Counted from the stretch's first letter, positions 53,872 through 63,437 are shown. The stretch is 64,000 nucleotides of DNA from Clostridiales bacterium (GCA_018729555.1 JAHHQG010000025.1:1-64000), one strand, 5' to 3'. Notes: generated from the letters alone by a model not told the origin. Program-made: numbers and translations.

Positions 53872-55499
53872 TGTCGTGGCCCTGGGTGTTGACGGTCCTG
53901 CAAGTGGGCCTTTTGGCCCTCCTGGTGTATTACCTGGTGCGGGCCCTCCCTCGGGTGACGGGCTATACCTGGCAGGGCCCGGGGGAAGCCCACCAGAAGG
54001 AGATGGAGCGGCTGCAGGCCCTGCGCCGCATCCGCCTGAGCGAACCTCTCGCCGAGAAGGTCCGGCCTGCCACCCTGGATGACCTGGTGGGCCAGGAGGA
54101 GGGGCTGGAGGCTTTAAGGGCGGCCCTCTGCGGCCCCAACCCCCAGCACGTCCTCCTCTACGGCCCTCCGGGCGTGGGAAAGACGGCGGCCGCCCGCCTC
54201 ATCCTCGAAGAAGCTCGCAAAGATCCTTTGTCGCCCTTCGGCCCCGATGCCCGCCTGGTGGAGTTCGACGCCACCATCGCCCGCTGGGATGAACGGGGCA
54301 TCGCCGATCCCCTTTTGGGGAGCGTCCACGATCCCATTTACCAAGGGGCCGGCCCTCTAGGGGTGGCGGGGATCCCTCAGCCCAAACCGGGGGCCGTCAC
54401 CCGAGCCCACGGCGGCATCCTCTTCCTGGATGAGATCGGGGAGCTCCATCCCGTGCAGCTCAATAAACTCCTCAAGGTCTTGGAAGACCGCCGGGTCTTC
54501 CTGGAGAGCGCCTACTACAACCCCCACGATCCCCACATTCCGCCCCACATCCGGGATATCTTTGAAAACGGCCTTCCCGCCGACTTTCGCCTGGTGGGGG
54601 CCACCACCCGCATGCCCGAGGAGATACCGCCCGCCCTGCGGTCCCGCTGCGTGGAGATCTTCTTCCGGCCCCTCAAGCCCAAGGAGCTCAAGATCATCGG
54701 GGAGCGGGCGGCGGAACGCCTGGGCTACCGCCTCACCCCCGAGGCGGCGGAGGTGCTGGTCGCTTATAGCCAGAGCGGCCGCGATACCGTCAACCTGGTG
54801 CAGATGGCGGCGGAAGTGGCGCGGCGCCGCGGCCTTTCTGTCCTCGAAAAGGAGCACATCGAATGGGTGGCCTCCGTCGGCCCCTATGTACCCGCCCCGA
54901 GGCCCTCCTTTACCCGCGACCCCAGGGTGGGAAGCGCCCTCGCTCTCGCGCTCCAGGGGCCTACATCGGGCCTGGTCTTGGAGGTGGAAGCCGCCGTCTA
55001 TCTCGCCCAGGACAAAGGGGACATCCGGGTGAGCGGCCTTCTGGAAGAGGAAGAAGTGGGCCGCTTCCGGCGGACCTCCATGGCGCGGGCTTCGGTGGAT
55101 AACGTCCTCAGCATGCTCCGCCGTTTCCTCGCGGTGGATCCCCACCAATACCACGTGTACCTCAATTTTCTGGGGAATCTCCCCTTAGACGGTCCCTCGG
55201 CAGGGGTAGCCATGGGGTTGGCCCTCTACTCCGCCTTTACGGGGGAGAAGCTGAAGCCCTTGGTGGCGGCCACGGGAGAGGTCACCCTGCAGGGAGACGT
55301 CCGGCCGGTGGGGGGTGTGCGGGCCAAGGTGGAAGCCGCCGTGGACGCCGGTCTGGAGAAAGTCTTCATCCCCCAAGGGAACTGGCAGCCGTCCTTCGCT
55401 CAGCTCCCCATCGAAGTCATTCCCGTCGGAACCTTCGCGGAGGTTCTGGAAGGCGCTCTCTGGGAAGGCAAGAGCGCCGCCGCCCACGCCAGCCGCTGA
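53871..55499 (+). CDS. lonB: ATP-dependent protease LonB (sporulation-type)
   Basis: 542 residues. One N-terminal membrane helix, an AAA+ module with Walker [10 protein letters not shown] near residue 98 and [17 protein letters not shown] as Walker B, and a C-terminal Lon protease domain with S443 (LDGPSAG) and K486 (VRAKVEAA). This architecture, without the Lon N-terminal domain and located after clpX, is that of Bacillus LonB, active in the forespore. TTG start at the base of the hairpin; in-frame GTG (53886) and TTG (53889) are alternatives. Convergent with gerAB, 1 base apart. Confidence 0.9.
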   Translation: MSWPWVLTVLQVGLLALLVYYLVRALPRVTGYTWQGPGEAHQKEMERLQALRRIRLSEPLAEKVRPATLDDLVGQEEGLEALRAALCGPNPQHVLLYGPPGVGKTAAARLILEEARKDPLSPFGPDARLVEFDATIARWDERGIADPLLGSVHDPIYQGAGPLGVAGIPQPKPGAVTRAHGGILFLDEIGELHPVQLNKLLKVLEDRRVFLESAYYNPHDPHIPPHIRDIFENGLPADFRLVGATTRMPEEIPPALRSRCVEIFFRPLKPKELKIIGERAAERLGYRLTPEAAEVLVAYSQSGRDTVNLVQMAAEVARRRGLSVLEKEHIEWVASVGPYVPAPRPSFTRDPRVGSALALALQGPTSGLVLEVEAAVYLAQDKGDIRVSGLLEEEEVGRFRRTSMARASVDNVLSMLRRFLAVDPHQYHVYLNFLGNLPLDGPSAGVAMGLALYSAFTGEKLKPLVAATGEVTLQGDVRPVGGVRAKVEAAVDAGLEKVFIPQGNWQPSFAQLPIEVIPVGTFAEVLEGALWEGKSAAAHASR

Positions 55500-55500
55500 T

Positions 55501-56715
55501 TTATCCAAGGGGTGGCCGGTGGCGCGTTTCCCCTTCCACGTGGCGGCCCATGGAGGTGGTGCCCGGCGGTACCCCCAGGGGCGGGGCCCATTCCGGCCAC
55601 CCTTGGGGAGCCCGCCAGGCTTCCACCGGGGGGCCTTCCATCTTTCGCAGAACGGCCAGCCCCCACGTGATCCACATGACACTCAGGATGAGGATCCACA
55701 CCAGAGGAAGGCCAAAGCGCTGCAAAAGGAAGAAAACTTGGGTGCTGTTGTGGAAAAAGGAAGCTATCAAGAGGGAGAGGGCCATGCTAGCGGTCATGAT
55801 GGGCCGGAGGAAGCGATGGGAGAGGCCCAGGGATTGGACGGCTCCTACGCTGCAGGCGAGGAGAAGGGTGGCTTGGAAGAGGACGTGGGCGATGGGCCAG
55901 AGGAGGATCACCATGTAGCCGAAGCGCTCCACGATGAAGCCCGGTGCGGTCACCATGCGGATGGCCAGGGCCGCCGGCCAGGAGCTCTGGGCCGTGAGGG
56001 GGACGCCCAGAGCCCCTATGGAAGCCCCCAGACACAGGACCAGGATGAGGCTGTTGACGGCATAGCCTCCCCACGCCCAGGGCCTGGCCCGCCGGACATC
56101 CATCCAGCCAAAGACTATGAGGAGCTGGTAGAGGGCCAGCATGGTGTAGGACTCCTTCCAGATCCCCATGCCGATGGCCTGGACCCCTGTCCAGTGGGGG
56201 ATGAGCTGAAGCCAGCGGGCGTTCAGAAAGGCGGCCAGGAAGGCAAGGATCAGGAGGAAGGCTGAGACGGGCATGAGGACCTGGAGGGTGCGGGTGAGGG
56301 TATGGGGTCCGTGCCATGCCCCGTAGAGGGCCACCAGGCCGGCGAAGAAAGCGATGACCATCTCGGGGGTGCGCTGGAGGACCGCCGTGGCGATGAGGTC
56401 GGCGAAGAGGGCGTGGCTGGCGGCCAGGATACCCGTCAAAAGGAAGGAGCAGAGGACGTGGATGACCCCCGTGAGGGGCTTTCCCAGGACCCTCCGCTGG
56501 ATCTCCACCACCGTTTGGCCGGGAAACCGGCTCAGGAGCCCCAATACGGAATAGAGGATGAGGGCGCCGAAGAGGACCAGACCCAGGGCGACGTAAGGAG
56601 CTCCGTTTCCCGCGATGGAGGCGGCAAAGCGGGGAAAGGCAAAGAGCCCCAGGACCATGTGGCTGGCCAGGACCCAGTAGGCGGCCGAGCTCCAAGGAAG
56701 AGGCTGCCGGATCAT
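55501..56715 (-). CDS. gerAB: Spore germination protein, GerAB family
   Basis: 404 residues with about ten membrane helices, related to amino-acid permeases (AYWVLASHMVLGLFAFPRFA). It is the B subunit of a GerA-type germinant receptor in the spore inner membrane and thought to sense the germinant. It is last in a three-gene operon; the start overlaps the gerAC stop. The hydrophilic C-terminal ~45 residues are longer than in many relatives. Confidence 0.9.
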   Translation of the reverse strand: MIRQPLPWSSAAYWVLASHMVLGLFAFPRFAASIAGNGAPYVALGLVLFGALILYSVLGLLSRFPGQTVVEIQRRVLGKPLTGVIHVLCSFLLTGILAASHALFADLIATAVLQRTPEMVIAFFAGLVALYGAWHGPHTLTRTLQVLMPVSAFLLILAFLAAFLNARWLQLIPHWTGVQAIGMGIWKESYTMLALYQLLIVFGWMDVRRARPWAWGGYAVNSLILVLCLGASIGALGVPLTAQSSWPAALAIRMVTAPGFIVERFGYMVILLWPIAHVLFQATLLLACSVGAVQSLGLSHRFLRPIMTASMALSLLIASFFHNSTQVFFLLQRFGLPLVWILILSVMWITWGLAVLRKMEGPPVEAWRAPQGWPEWAPPLGVPPGTTSMGRHVEGETRHRPPLG

Positions 56716-57830
56716 GGGCGGTTGCCGATCCGCGTCAAGGTGGTATCCACGCGGATCTCCAGGTTCACCTGCTGGAAGACCTCCGACCAGGAAAGCCGGC
56801 TCCAGAGGAGAGGATCCAGCTGGTGAACCCGAAAACCCAGGAGGAGGACATCGCTCTTTTTTTCCTGCAAGAGGGAGAAACTCCTTTCAGCCAGAGACTT
56901 CACCCTTTCCGATGTGGCCCCTTCCAGCCGGGCCAGTTCATCGGGGGTCCACGGGGGACCGCCGGGGGGATCGCTGGCCACCTGCCCTTGGACGCGGATG
57001 TGCGCCCGGAAGCGGGGAAGGCCGTCGGCCGAGGGGGGAAGGAGGGCAATCCCCGTGTGGGCAGAGACCTGCTGCAGCTGGACATCTTTGCCGTCGAAGG
57101 GGACCGTCATGGTGGCTTGATCGACGGTGCCTCGGAGGAAGGAGAGGCCCAGGTTGTCTTCCCCGGATAAGAGGGCGACCAGTTTTCCGCTGTGGAAGAT
57201 GGCGCTCCCGATGGTGGGGACCGTCCCTTCCGGCCCTTTCATGAGGGCCGCCATGAGGGGATCTTCGCCGGGGGTCAAAAGGGCCCGGGCCACCTGCCAC
57301 AAGCGGGTCTGGGGGACCCCGGCCTGGCTGGCGGGGGTGGAATAGATGCTGAAGATGGCTCGGGGGACGCTTCGCCCTCCGGGGGTGATCCGGCCGACGA
57401 GGTCGCCTGCCGGACTTTCCGAGACGACGGCGTAGATCAGGGGGTCGAGGAGGGGGTAGCGCATCAGTTCGGCGATGAGCTCCCGGAGGCCGCGGCGGGC
57501 GAGATCGGCTCCAAAAACGATGGCTTGCACTTCCCCGTAGTAGATGGAGCGCTCCAGGAGCAGTTGGACGTTTTGGGTGGCTTCCACGAAGGTCCGACCG
57601 TCGGCGGTGAGGGTGTAGCTCTGGGCGGCTCCGTTTCCCCCGGTGCTCCCCGACTGGCTTCCCATCCCTGACGACGTGGGGACGCTGATGGTGAGGCGCA
57701 CCTTCCCGTCGGGGGCGGCGTCCAACCCGATGGCCAGGACAAACGCCCTCGATTTGGGCTCGATGCTGTCCCAGCAGCCCGCCAGGGGAAGGGCCAGCAG
57801 GGGGAGGAGAAGCCAGAGGATCTTTCTCAC
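56712..57830 (-). CDS. gerAC: Spore germination lipoprotein, GerAC (Ger(x)C) family
   Basis: 372 residues. The signal peptide ends in lipobox LAGCWD, the hallmark CWD of GerAC proteins. The Ger(x)C features DSIEPKSRAFVLAIGLD and YGEVQAIVFG follow. Anchored to the outer face of the spore inner membrane. Overlaps both neighbours by 4 bases. The middle position (AA-AC-AB) differs from the AA-AB-AC order of Bacillus gerA. Confidence 0.93.
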   Translation of the reverse strand: MRKILWLLLPLLALPLAGCWDSIEPKSRAFVLAIGLDAAPDGKVRLTISVPTSSGMGSQSGSTGGNGAAQSYTLTADGRTFVEATQNVQLLLERSIYYGEVQAIVFGADLARRGLRELIAELMRYPLLDPLIYAVVSESPAGDLVGRITPGGRSVPRAIFSIYSTPASQAGVPQTRLWQVARALLTPGEDPLMAALMKGPEGTVPTIGSAIFHSGKLVALLSGEDNLGLSFLRGTVDQATMTVPFDGKDVQLQQVSAHTGIALLPPSADGLPRFRAHIRVQGQVASDPPGGPPWTPDELARLEGATSERVKSLAERSFSLLQEKKSDVLLLGFRVHQLDPLLWSRLSWSEVFQQVNLEIRVDTTLTRIGNRP

Positions 57831-59524
57831 GAGGATCCTTCCGCCTTCTTGGGGTCTTTGGCCGTGGGGGGATCGGCTTCGATGGGGATGGAGAGGCGGG
57901 GGAAAGGCTGTCGGTAGCGCTTGGCCCGTCGGACATCCTGGGGGCTGGCGATGCCCGGGCGGTAACGGAAAGCCCGGTGGGGCGCCCGGAAGAGGATGTC
58001 GCCCAGGGCTTCATGGGACCAGGGAGCCACGGGAGCCAGGTAAGGAACCCCGATGGAGGTGAGGGCCGAGAGGTGGAACAAGAGGCCGATGGCGAAAAGG
58101 GTGAGGCCATAGAGGCCCAGAAAAGAGCTTAAGGCCAGGCCGATCCAGAGGAGGATCCGCCAGACGGAGGTCATCTCGAACTTGGGGAGGACGAAGACGG
58201 AAAGGGAAGTGACGGCGATGACCACCACCATCAGCGGACTGATGATCCCCGCCTGCACCGAAGCCTGGCCGATGACGAGGCCGCCCACGACGCCTAGGGT
58301 CTGGCCCATGACTTTCGGCATGCGGACGCTCACCTCTCGGATGAGCTCAAAGGCCAAAAGCATGAGGGCCATCTCGAAGTAGGCAGGGAAGGGAAGGCCT
58401 TCCCGCGAGGAGACGATGGCCAGGGCCAGATCCACCGGAATGAGCTCAGGGTGGACGTTGATGAGGGCCACATAGAGCCCTGGGGCAAAAAGACCGATGA
58501 AAGCTCCCATGTACCGGATGAAGCGGATGAAGGTGGCGGTCCATACGTCGACGGTGTAGTCGTCGGCGGTGCGGAAAAAGTCCCAGAAGACGCTGGGCGC
58601 GATAATGGCAAAGGGGTCGCCGTTCACCAGGATGACGACCCGCCCGCTTGAGATCTGCCAGGCGCACCAGTCGGGGCGCTCCGAGAGGGCCAGGATGGGG
58701 AAGGGAGACCAGGGACGGTCCCGCAGGAAGGAGGTTACCTGGCGGGCGGCCAGGATGACGTCCGTGTCGATGGCCGCGAGGCGGGCTTCGATGGCCGCCA
58801 CCAGCCGGGGATCGGCCACATCGGCCAGATAGACCAGGAAGGAGAGGGTCTTGCTGCGCCTTCCCAAGGTCATCTCTTTCACCCGCAGGGACGGGCTGCT
58901 GATATGCCGGCGGATGAGGGTCAGGTTGCTGGTAATGTCTTCGACAAAAGAAGCTTTGGGGCCGATCTGGTTCTGCTCCGTTTCCGCTATTTCGATGGCC
59001 CGCTTGGGAAAACCTTTGGCATCCACGTGCCAGCCTCCGGAAAAACCATGGCAAAACACCACCACTTCCCCCTGCAAAAGGGCCAGGAGGAGGGACGGAG
59101 GATGGGGTTCCAGAGAGAGCTGGCCGATGGGAGAAACCAGGGTGTGATCTTGCGGGGCATCCTGATCCCGCAAGAGGACCAGAAGATCCTGATCCACCAC
59201 CCGCTGATCCACCATGCCGTTGATGAAGGCGATGGCTCCAGGTACGCCGTTTTGGAAGTGGAAGCGGCGGAAGACCACATCACTGCTGAAGGAGAGGAAG
59301 GCCTGAACCAAGGCCAGGGCTTTTTCCAGATCGGCAGGGAAGGGCAGAGGCGTCTCCTGCAGAAAGTCGGCCAACACAGTCTCTACCCTGATACGGGCCA
59401 CCAGGGCTGAAAGCTGAATGTGCCTCCAGGGCCTTTCCATGCGGAGAGGATCCCTGGCTGCATTCTCAGCCAGGGAGTCGGCCTCCTGCAGGGCTTTCTC
59501 CACGTCCAGGGTAAGTTCCGTCAC
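57827..59524 (-). CDS. gerAA: Spore germination protein, GerAA family
   Basis: 565 residues. A soluble N-terminal domain (residues 1-~310, with VEDITSNLTLIRRHISSPSL and RSKTLSFLVYLADVAD) precedes about five membrane helices with the family motif SSREGLPFPAYFEM. GerAA oligomers are regarded as the ion channel of the germinant receptor. First gene of the operon. No clear sigma-G promoter was identified in the 130 bases before it, which end at the CRISPR array. Confidence 0.94.
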   Translation of the reverse strand: MTELTLDVEKALQEADSLAENAARDPLRMERPWRHIQLSALVARIRVETVLADFLQETPLPFPADLEKALALVQAFLSFSSDVVFRRFHFQNGVPGAIAFINGMVDQRVVDQDLLVLLRDQDAPQDHTLVSPIGQLSLEPHPPSLLLALLQGEVVVFCHGFSGGWHVDAKGFPKRAIEIAETEQNQIGPKASFVEDITSNLTLIRRHISSPSLRVKEMTLGRRSKTLSFLVYLADVADPRLVAAIEARLAAIDTDVILAARQVTSFLRDRPWSPFPILALSERPDWCAWQISSGRVVILVNGDPFAIIAPSVFWDFFRTADDYTVDVWTATFIRFIRYMGAFIGLFAPGLYVALINVHPELIPVDLALAIVSSREGLPFPAYFEMALMLLAFELIREVSVRMPKVMGQTLGVVGGLVIGQASVQAGIISPLMVVVIAVTSLSVFVLPKFEMTSVWRILLWIGLALSSFLGLYGLTLFAIGLLFHLSALTSIGVPYLAPVAPWSHEALGDILFRAPHRAFRYRPGIASPQDVRRAKRYRQPFPRLSIPIEADPPTAKDPKKAEGSS

Positions 59525-59654
59525 CTTCTTGGACTCCCCGGTTAGGGTTTCCTGGAAGACAAGGTTTTATCCGAAGGGGTGGGGTGGAAGCTGCAAAAGG
59601 GCAGGATTAGGTAGACCCACTTGCGATACAGGAGTGGGGCTGAGACGTGTTGCG

Positions 59655-60134
59655 GATGCAATAAAACCGGCTCCTCTGACCCGGTTGCTACTTGGCGAAA
59701 TCGCCGAACAGCGCGGCGCCCTCCATTATTGGTTTCAATAAAGCCGGGTCAGCTGACCCGGTTGCTACGTGGCCCGTCGATGACGGGCGTAACCCTTCTC
59801 ATGGGTTTCAATAAAGCCGGGTCAGCTGACCCGGTTGCTACTCATGCTGGAAGGAGCGTTGGAGCCGTGAAAAAAGGCGTTTCAATAAAGCCGGGTCAGC
59901 TGACCCGGTTGCTACGCTGGACTACGGCAGCGGCAACATCAGCGCTTTCGGCGTTTCAATAAAGCCGGGTCAGCTGACCCGGTTGCTACTCTCTAACCCG
60001 TTCTATGCCGGTTTCTACCGCTGGTTTCAATAAAGCCGGGTCAGCTGACCCGGTTGCTACGTCCTGGTTCGACCAGGACGACGACGGCGTGGACATTGTT
60101 TCAATAAAGCCGGGTCAGCTGACCCGGTTGCTAC
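59655..60134 (-). CRISPR. CRISPR array, 7 repeats of 37 nt, 6 spacers
   Basis: Repeats begin at 59655, 59732, 59805, 59879, 59953, 60024 and 60098. Six look identical; the first (59655-59691) has about six mismatches, as expected for the trailer end. Spacers are 34-40 nt. On the minus strand the repeat ends in ATTGAAAC, the 5' handle of type I-B and type III crRNAs, so the array is read right to left with its leader beyond 60134. The repeat has a perfect 18-nt palindrome, CCGGGTCAGCTGACCCGG. No cas genes adjoin; the CARF genes at 45-47 kb are the only CRISPR-related proteins in view. Confidence 0.97.
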
Positions 60135-60370
60135 TGTACCCCATTTTAGCCCTTGTGGCTCAAGGCGTCCAGACCCCTTTTTCGCGAACCTCCTTTCAGA
60201 GGCGCAGTTTTACGACACCAGCTTCTGGAAAAATACCGTCTAACCCGCGTCGTTATGGGATCGCGAACCTCCCCGGGTTTTTGGCCCACTCCTGGTTCGC
60301 GCCACCGACCCTCTTTCTTCTGAGACCAGCTGACCTTTTCCTTCTGCCGATGGAAAGAGCCCGACATCTC
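60135..60370 (-). other. CRISPR leader region
   Basis: The 236 bases between the array and the valS promoter contain no gene. TCGCGAACCTCC occurs twice (60182-60193 and 60262-60273), and its core recurs inverted as GGTTCGCG near 60294. These may be leader motifs for array transcription or spacer integration. Confidence 0.55.
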
Positions 60371-60399
60371 TTGACGCTTTCCCTTCGCCTTTGTACCAT
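60371..60399 (+). promoter_or_regulatory. Sigma-A-type promoter of the valS T-box leader
   Basis: TTGACG (60371-60376), 17-bp spacer, TACCAT (60394-60399), placed just before the stem I-like sequence. Confidence 0.7.
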
Positions 60400-60405
60400 G
60401 GCGCC

Positions 60406-60648
60406 AAACTCCAGATGAGCCGATGACGGGAAGGGATGGGCCTTAAGGCCGGTCCAGAGAGGCCGTGGATGGTGAGAGCGGCTCCGGATGAGGTCCATCT
60501 GTCGTCCCTGAGGTCTTTCCTGAAGGCCTTTTGGGCTGCGTAGGGAAAGCGGGTGCGCCCGATAACGCGCAAAGAGCCGGGAAGAATACCCTTCCCGGGA
60601 AGAAAGGTGGTACCGCGGCCCTCCGCCCTTTTGGCTGGGGGCCTCACT
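60406..60648 (+). promoter_or_regulatory. T-box riboswitch leader of valS
   Basis: T-box sequence AAGGTGGTACCGCGG at 60604-60618. Upstream is stem I-like material: CCGATGACGGGAAGGG, CCAGAGAGGCCG, and a candidate valine specifier GTC near 60501. A terminator stem starting GGCCCTC and closed by GGGGGCC, followed by a T run (60617-60652), lies directly before valS. Uncharged tRNA-Val would allow read-through. The specifier position is tentative. Confidence 0.85.
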
Positions 60649-60657
60649 TTTTAGGAG

Positions 60658-63312
60658 GTGGCGAAGGTGGATCAGGTTTGGCAGGAGACAGCCTACCGTC
60701 CTCAGGCGGTGGAAAAGGACATCTACCGTCTCTGGGAACGCCATGATCTTTTTCGATCTGCCGTGGACTGGGAGAAACGTCCCTTCTGCATCGTCATGCC
60801 TCCTCCTAACGTCACCGGACGCCTCCATATGGGCCACGCCATGGAAGATGTCATGCAGGATGGTCTCATCCGGTGGCACCGGAAGAAGGGCTATGCTGTT
60901 CTATGGCAGCCTGGGGTCGACCATGCCGGCATCGCCACGCAGGCGGTGGTGGAACGCCGCCTCCTGGACGAAGGTCTGACCCGAGAGGCCTTGGGGCGGG
61001 AAAAATTCCTCGAGAAAGTCTGGGAGTGGAAAGACGAATACCAGGCGGCCATCGTAGGGCAATTGCGGCGCCTGGGAGCTTCTCCCGACTGGAGCCGCCT
61101 GCGTTTCACCATGGATGACGAGTACTCCCGGGTGGTCCGGAAAGTCTTCGTCCAGCTATATCGGGAAGGCCTCATCTATCAAGGAGACTACATCGTCAAC
61201 TGGTGCCCCCGCTGCGGAACAGCCGTCTCCGATCTGGAAGTCAGCTACGAGGAAGAGGAGGGCACCCTTTACCGGGTGCGGTACCCCCTGGTGGATGAAT
61301 CGGGCCAACCTCGGAAAGAAGGGCCCTACATCGAGGTGGCCACCACCCGGCCGGAGACCATCTTGGGGGATACGGCCGTAGCCGTCCATCCCGAGGATCC
61401 TCGCTACCGCGATTGGGTGGGGAAGAAAGTCTGGGTGCCCGTGGCGGGAAGGGCGGTACCGGTCATTGCCGATGAGGCGGTGGAGATGGACTTCGGTACC
61501 GGCGCCGTGAAGGTCACTCCGTTCCATGACGCCACCGACTTCGCCATCGGGGAACGGCACGGGCTGGAGAAACTCCAGGTCATCGACGAAGAAGGCAAGA
61601 TGACCGATGCCGCCGGGCCCCTCAAGGGTCTGGATCGGGACGAAGCTCGAAAAGAGATGGTCCGCCTACTTGAAGAGGACGGGTATCTGGTGAAGGCGGA
61701 ACCCTACCGCCACAGCGTAGGCCACTGCAGCCGCTGCGATGCCGTCATCGAACCGCTGGTCTCCCGCCAGTGGTTTGTCCGGACGAAACCTTTGGCGGAA
61801 AAGGCCTTAAGGGCGGTGGAAGAAGGCCAGACGGTCATCCACCCCGAGCGCTTCACCTCCGTCTACCGCCATTGGCTGGAGAACATCCGCGACTGGTGCA
61901 TCTCTCGCCAGATCTGGTGGGGCCATCGCCTTCCCGTCTGGACGTGCCAGGATTGCGGCGAAGTCCTGGTGGAAGAAGAAGATCCCGAGAAATGCCCCAA
62001 ATGCGGAGGCTCCCGCCTAGAGCAAAGCCCCGATGTCCTGGACACCTGGTTTAGCTCGGCCCTCTGGCCCTTTGCCACCCTGGGCTGGCCCGAAGACACC
62101 GACGAGATGAAGTTCTACTACCCCACATCGGTCTTGGTCACGGGCTACGACATTCTCTTCTTCTGGGTGGCCCGCATGATGATGATGGGTATCCACTTCA
62201 CGGGAAACGTGCCCTTCCGCACCGTCTACCTCCACGGCCTGGTGCGGGATAGCCAAGGTCAGAAGATGTCCAAGTCCCGGGGTAACACCATCGATCCCAT
62301 GGACCTGGTGGAAAGCATGGGAGCCGATGCCCTCCGCTGGAGCCTGGTGGTGGGCATCGGGCCGGGAAGTGACGTGAGGGTGGAGCCGGAGCGGCTGGAG
62401 GGCGCCCGCAACTTCATCAACAAGATCTGGAATGCCGCCCGGTTTTCGGTGCCTCACCTCCAGGGGGCGCCGGACGGCCTTCCCGCCAAAGCCCGCCTCA
62501 CCCTTCTGGACCGCTGGATCCTTCACCGCCTCTGGGAGACGACCCGAGATGTGGAAGAGCTCCTAGGGAAGTTTGAGCTGGGGGAAGCCCTGCGCATCCT
62601 CCAGATCTTCTTCTGGGAGGACTTCTGCGACTGGTACCTCGAAGGCATCAAGCCCCGCCTCTACGGGGAAGACGGGGAGAGCAAAGGGGTTGCCCAGGCG
62701 GTCCTCCTCCATGCGTGGGAGAGGATCCTCAATCTCCTCCACCCCTGGGTCCCCTTCATCACCGAGTACATCTGGCAGCAGCTCCCCTCGCGAGAGATGC
62801 CCCTCATGGCGAGCCCCTGGCCCCATCGCTGGGGCTTGGAGGACGAAGAGGCCCTCCGGAGGTTCCAGCGGGTCCAGGAAGGCTTGAAGGCGGTGCGGGC
62901 CCTGCGGGCGGAGCTGGGCTTGGCCCCGGGTCTGGAGATCGAGATCTGGGCGAAGGGCGCCCAGGAGGGGTTCCTGGAGGATCTTCGGCCCTACCTCTTC
63001 CTGGCTCGGGTCCGGGAGCTGAAGTCGGTGGAGGGCGCCATCCAGGTGCCCGTGGCCACGGCGGTGGCGGCGGGAACCCAGATCTTCCTCCCTCTCGAGG
63101 GCCTCCTGGACGTGGAGAAGGAACGTCAGCGCTTGCAAAAGCGGTATGACGAGGTGAAAGCTCACTTCGAGCGGATCACACGGCGCCTCCAGGATCGGGA
63201 GTACCGGGAAAAGGCCCCCGTGGAGGTGGTCCTCCGGGATACCCAGCGGCAGCAGGAGCTGGAAGCCACCTTAAAGAGCCTGGAAGAGCGCATCCGGCAC
63301 CTTCAGCCCTAG
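60658..63312 (+). CDS. valS: Valyl-tRNA synthetase
   Basis: 884 residues, full length. HIGH motif as HMGH in PPPNVTGRLHMGHAM, KMSKS in GQKMSKSRGNTIDP, an editing domain with ATTRPETILGDTAVA, a zinc-type CPKCGG insert and a C-terminal coiled coil (DVEKERQRLQKRYDEVKAHF) typical of ValRS. Charges tRNA-Val. GTG start with TAGGAG upstream. Controlled by the T-box leader. Confidence 0.98.
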   Translation: MAKVDQVWQETAYRPQAVEKDIYRLWERHDLFRSAVDWEKRPFCIVMPPPNVTGRLHMGHAMEDVMQDGLIRWHRKKGYAVLWQPGVDHAGIATQAVVERRLLDEGLTREALGREKFLEKVWEWKDEYQAAIVGQLRRLGASPDWSRLRFTMDDEYSRVVRKVFVQLYREGLIYQGDYIVNWCPRCGTAVSDLEVSYEEEEGTLYRVRYPLVDESGQPRKEGPYIEVATTRPETILGDTAVAVHPEDPRYRDWVGKKVWVPVAGRAVPVIADEAVEMDFGTGAVKVTPFHDATDFAIGERHGLEKLQVIDEEGKMTDAAGPLKGLDRDEARKEMVRLLEEDGYLVKAEPYRHSVGHCSRCDAVIEPLVSRQWFVRTKPLAEKALRAVEEGQTVIHPERFTSVYRHWLENIRDWCISRQIWWGHRLPVWTCQDCGEVLVEEEDPEKCPKCGGSRLEQSPDVLDTWFSSALWPFATLGWPEDTDEMKFYYPTSVLVTGYDILFFWVARMMMMGIHFTGNVPFRTVYLHGLVRDSQGQKMSKSRGNTIDPMDLVESMGADALRWSLVVGIGPGSDVRVEPERLEGARNFINKIWNAARFSVPHLQGAPDGLPAKARLTLLDRWILHRLWETTRDVEELLGKFELGEALRILQIFFWEDFCDWYLEGIKPRLYGEDGESKGVAQAVLLHAWERILNLLHPWVPFITEYIWQQLPSREMPLMASPWPHRWGLEDEEALRRFQRVQEGLKAVRALRAELGLAPGLEIEIWAKGAQEGFLEDLRPYLFLARVRELKSVEGAIQVPVATAVAAGTQIFLPLEGLLDVEKERQRLQKRYDEVKAHFERITRRLQDREYREKAPVEVVLRDTQRQQELEATLKSLEERIRHLQP

Positions 63313-63378
63313 ACTGGCCTGCCAGTAATTGGTAACCTCATGGCAGGAGGTGTCGGGGGCGGTGCATGTTGCCGTCAA

Positions 63379-63407
63379 TTGTGGACATAATCTAGACGTG
63401 ATACACT
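63379..63407 (+). promoter_or_regulatory. Weak candidate promoter before the DUF4321 gene
   Basis: TTGTGG (63379-63384), 17-bp spacer, TACACT (63402-63407). Both hexamers are poor matches; the position 31 bases before the gene is the main support. Confidence 0.3.
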
Positions 63408-63437
63408 GCAGCCGCTGGAGCAGGAAGGAGCGGGGCG

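Noticed and set aside
59655-60134. Plus-strand reading of the CRISPR array (GTTTCAAT first)
   Set aside because: The degenerate repeat would then be at the leader end, and the 8-nt handle would not match ATTGAAAC.
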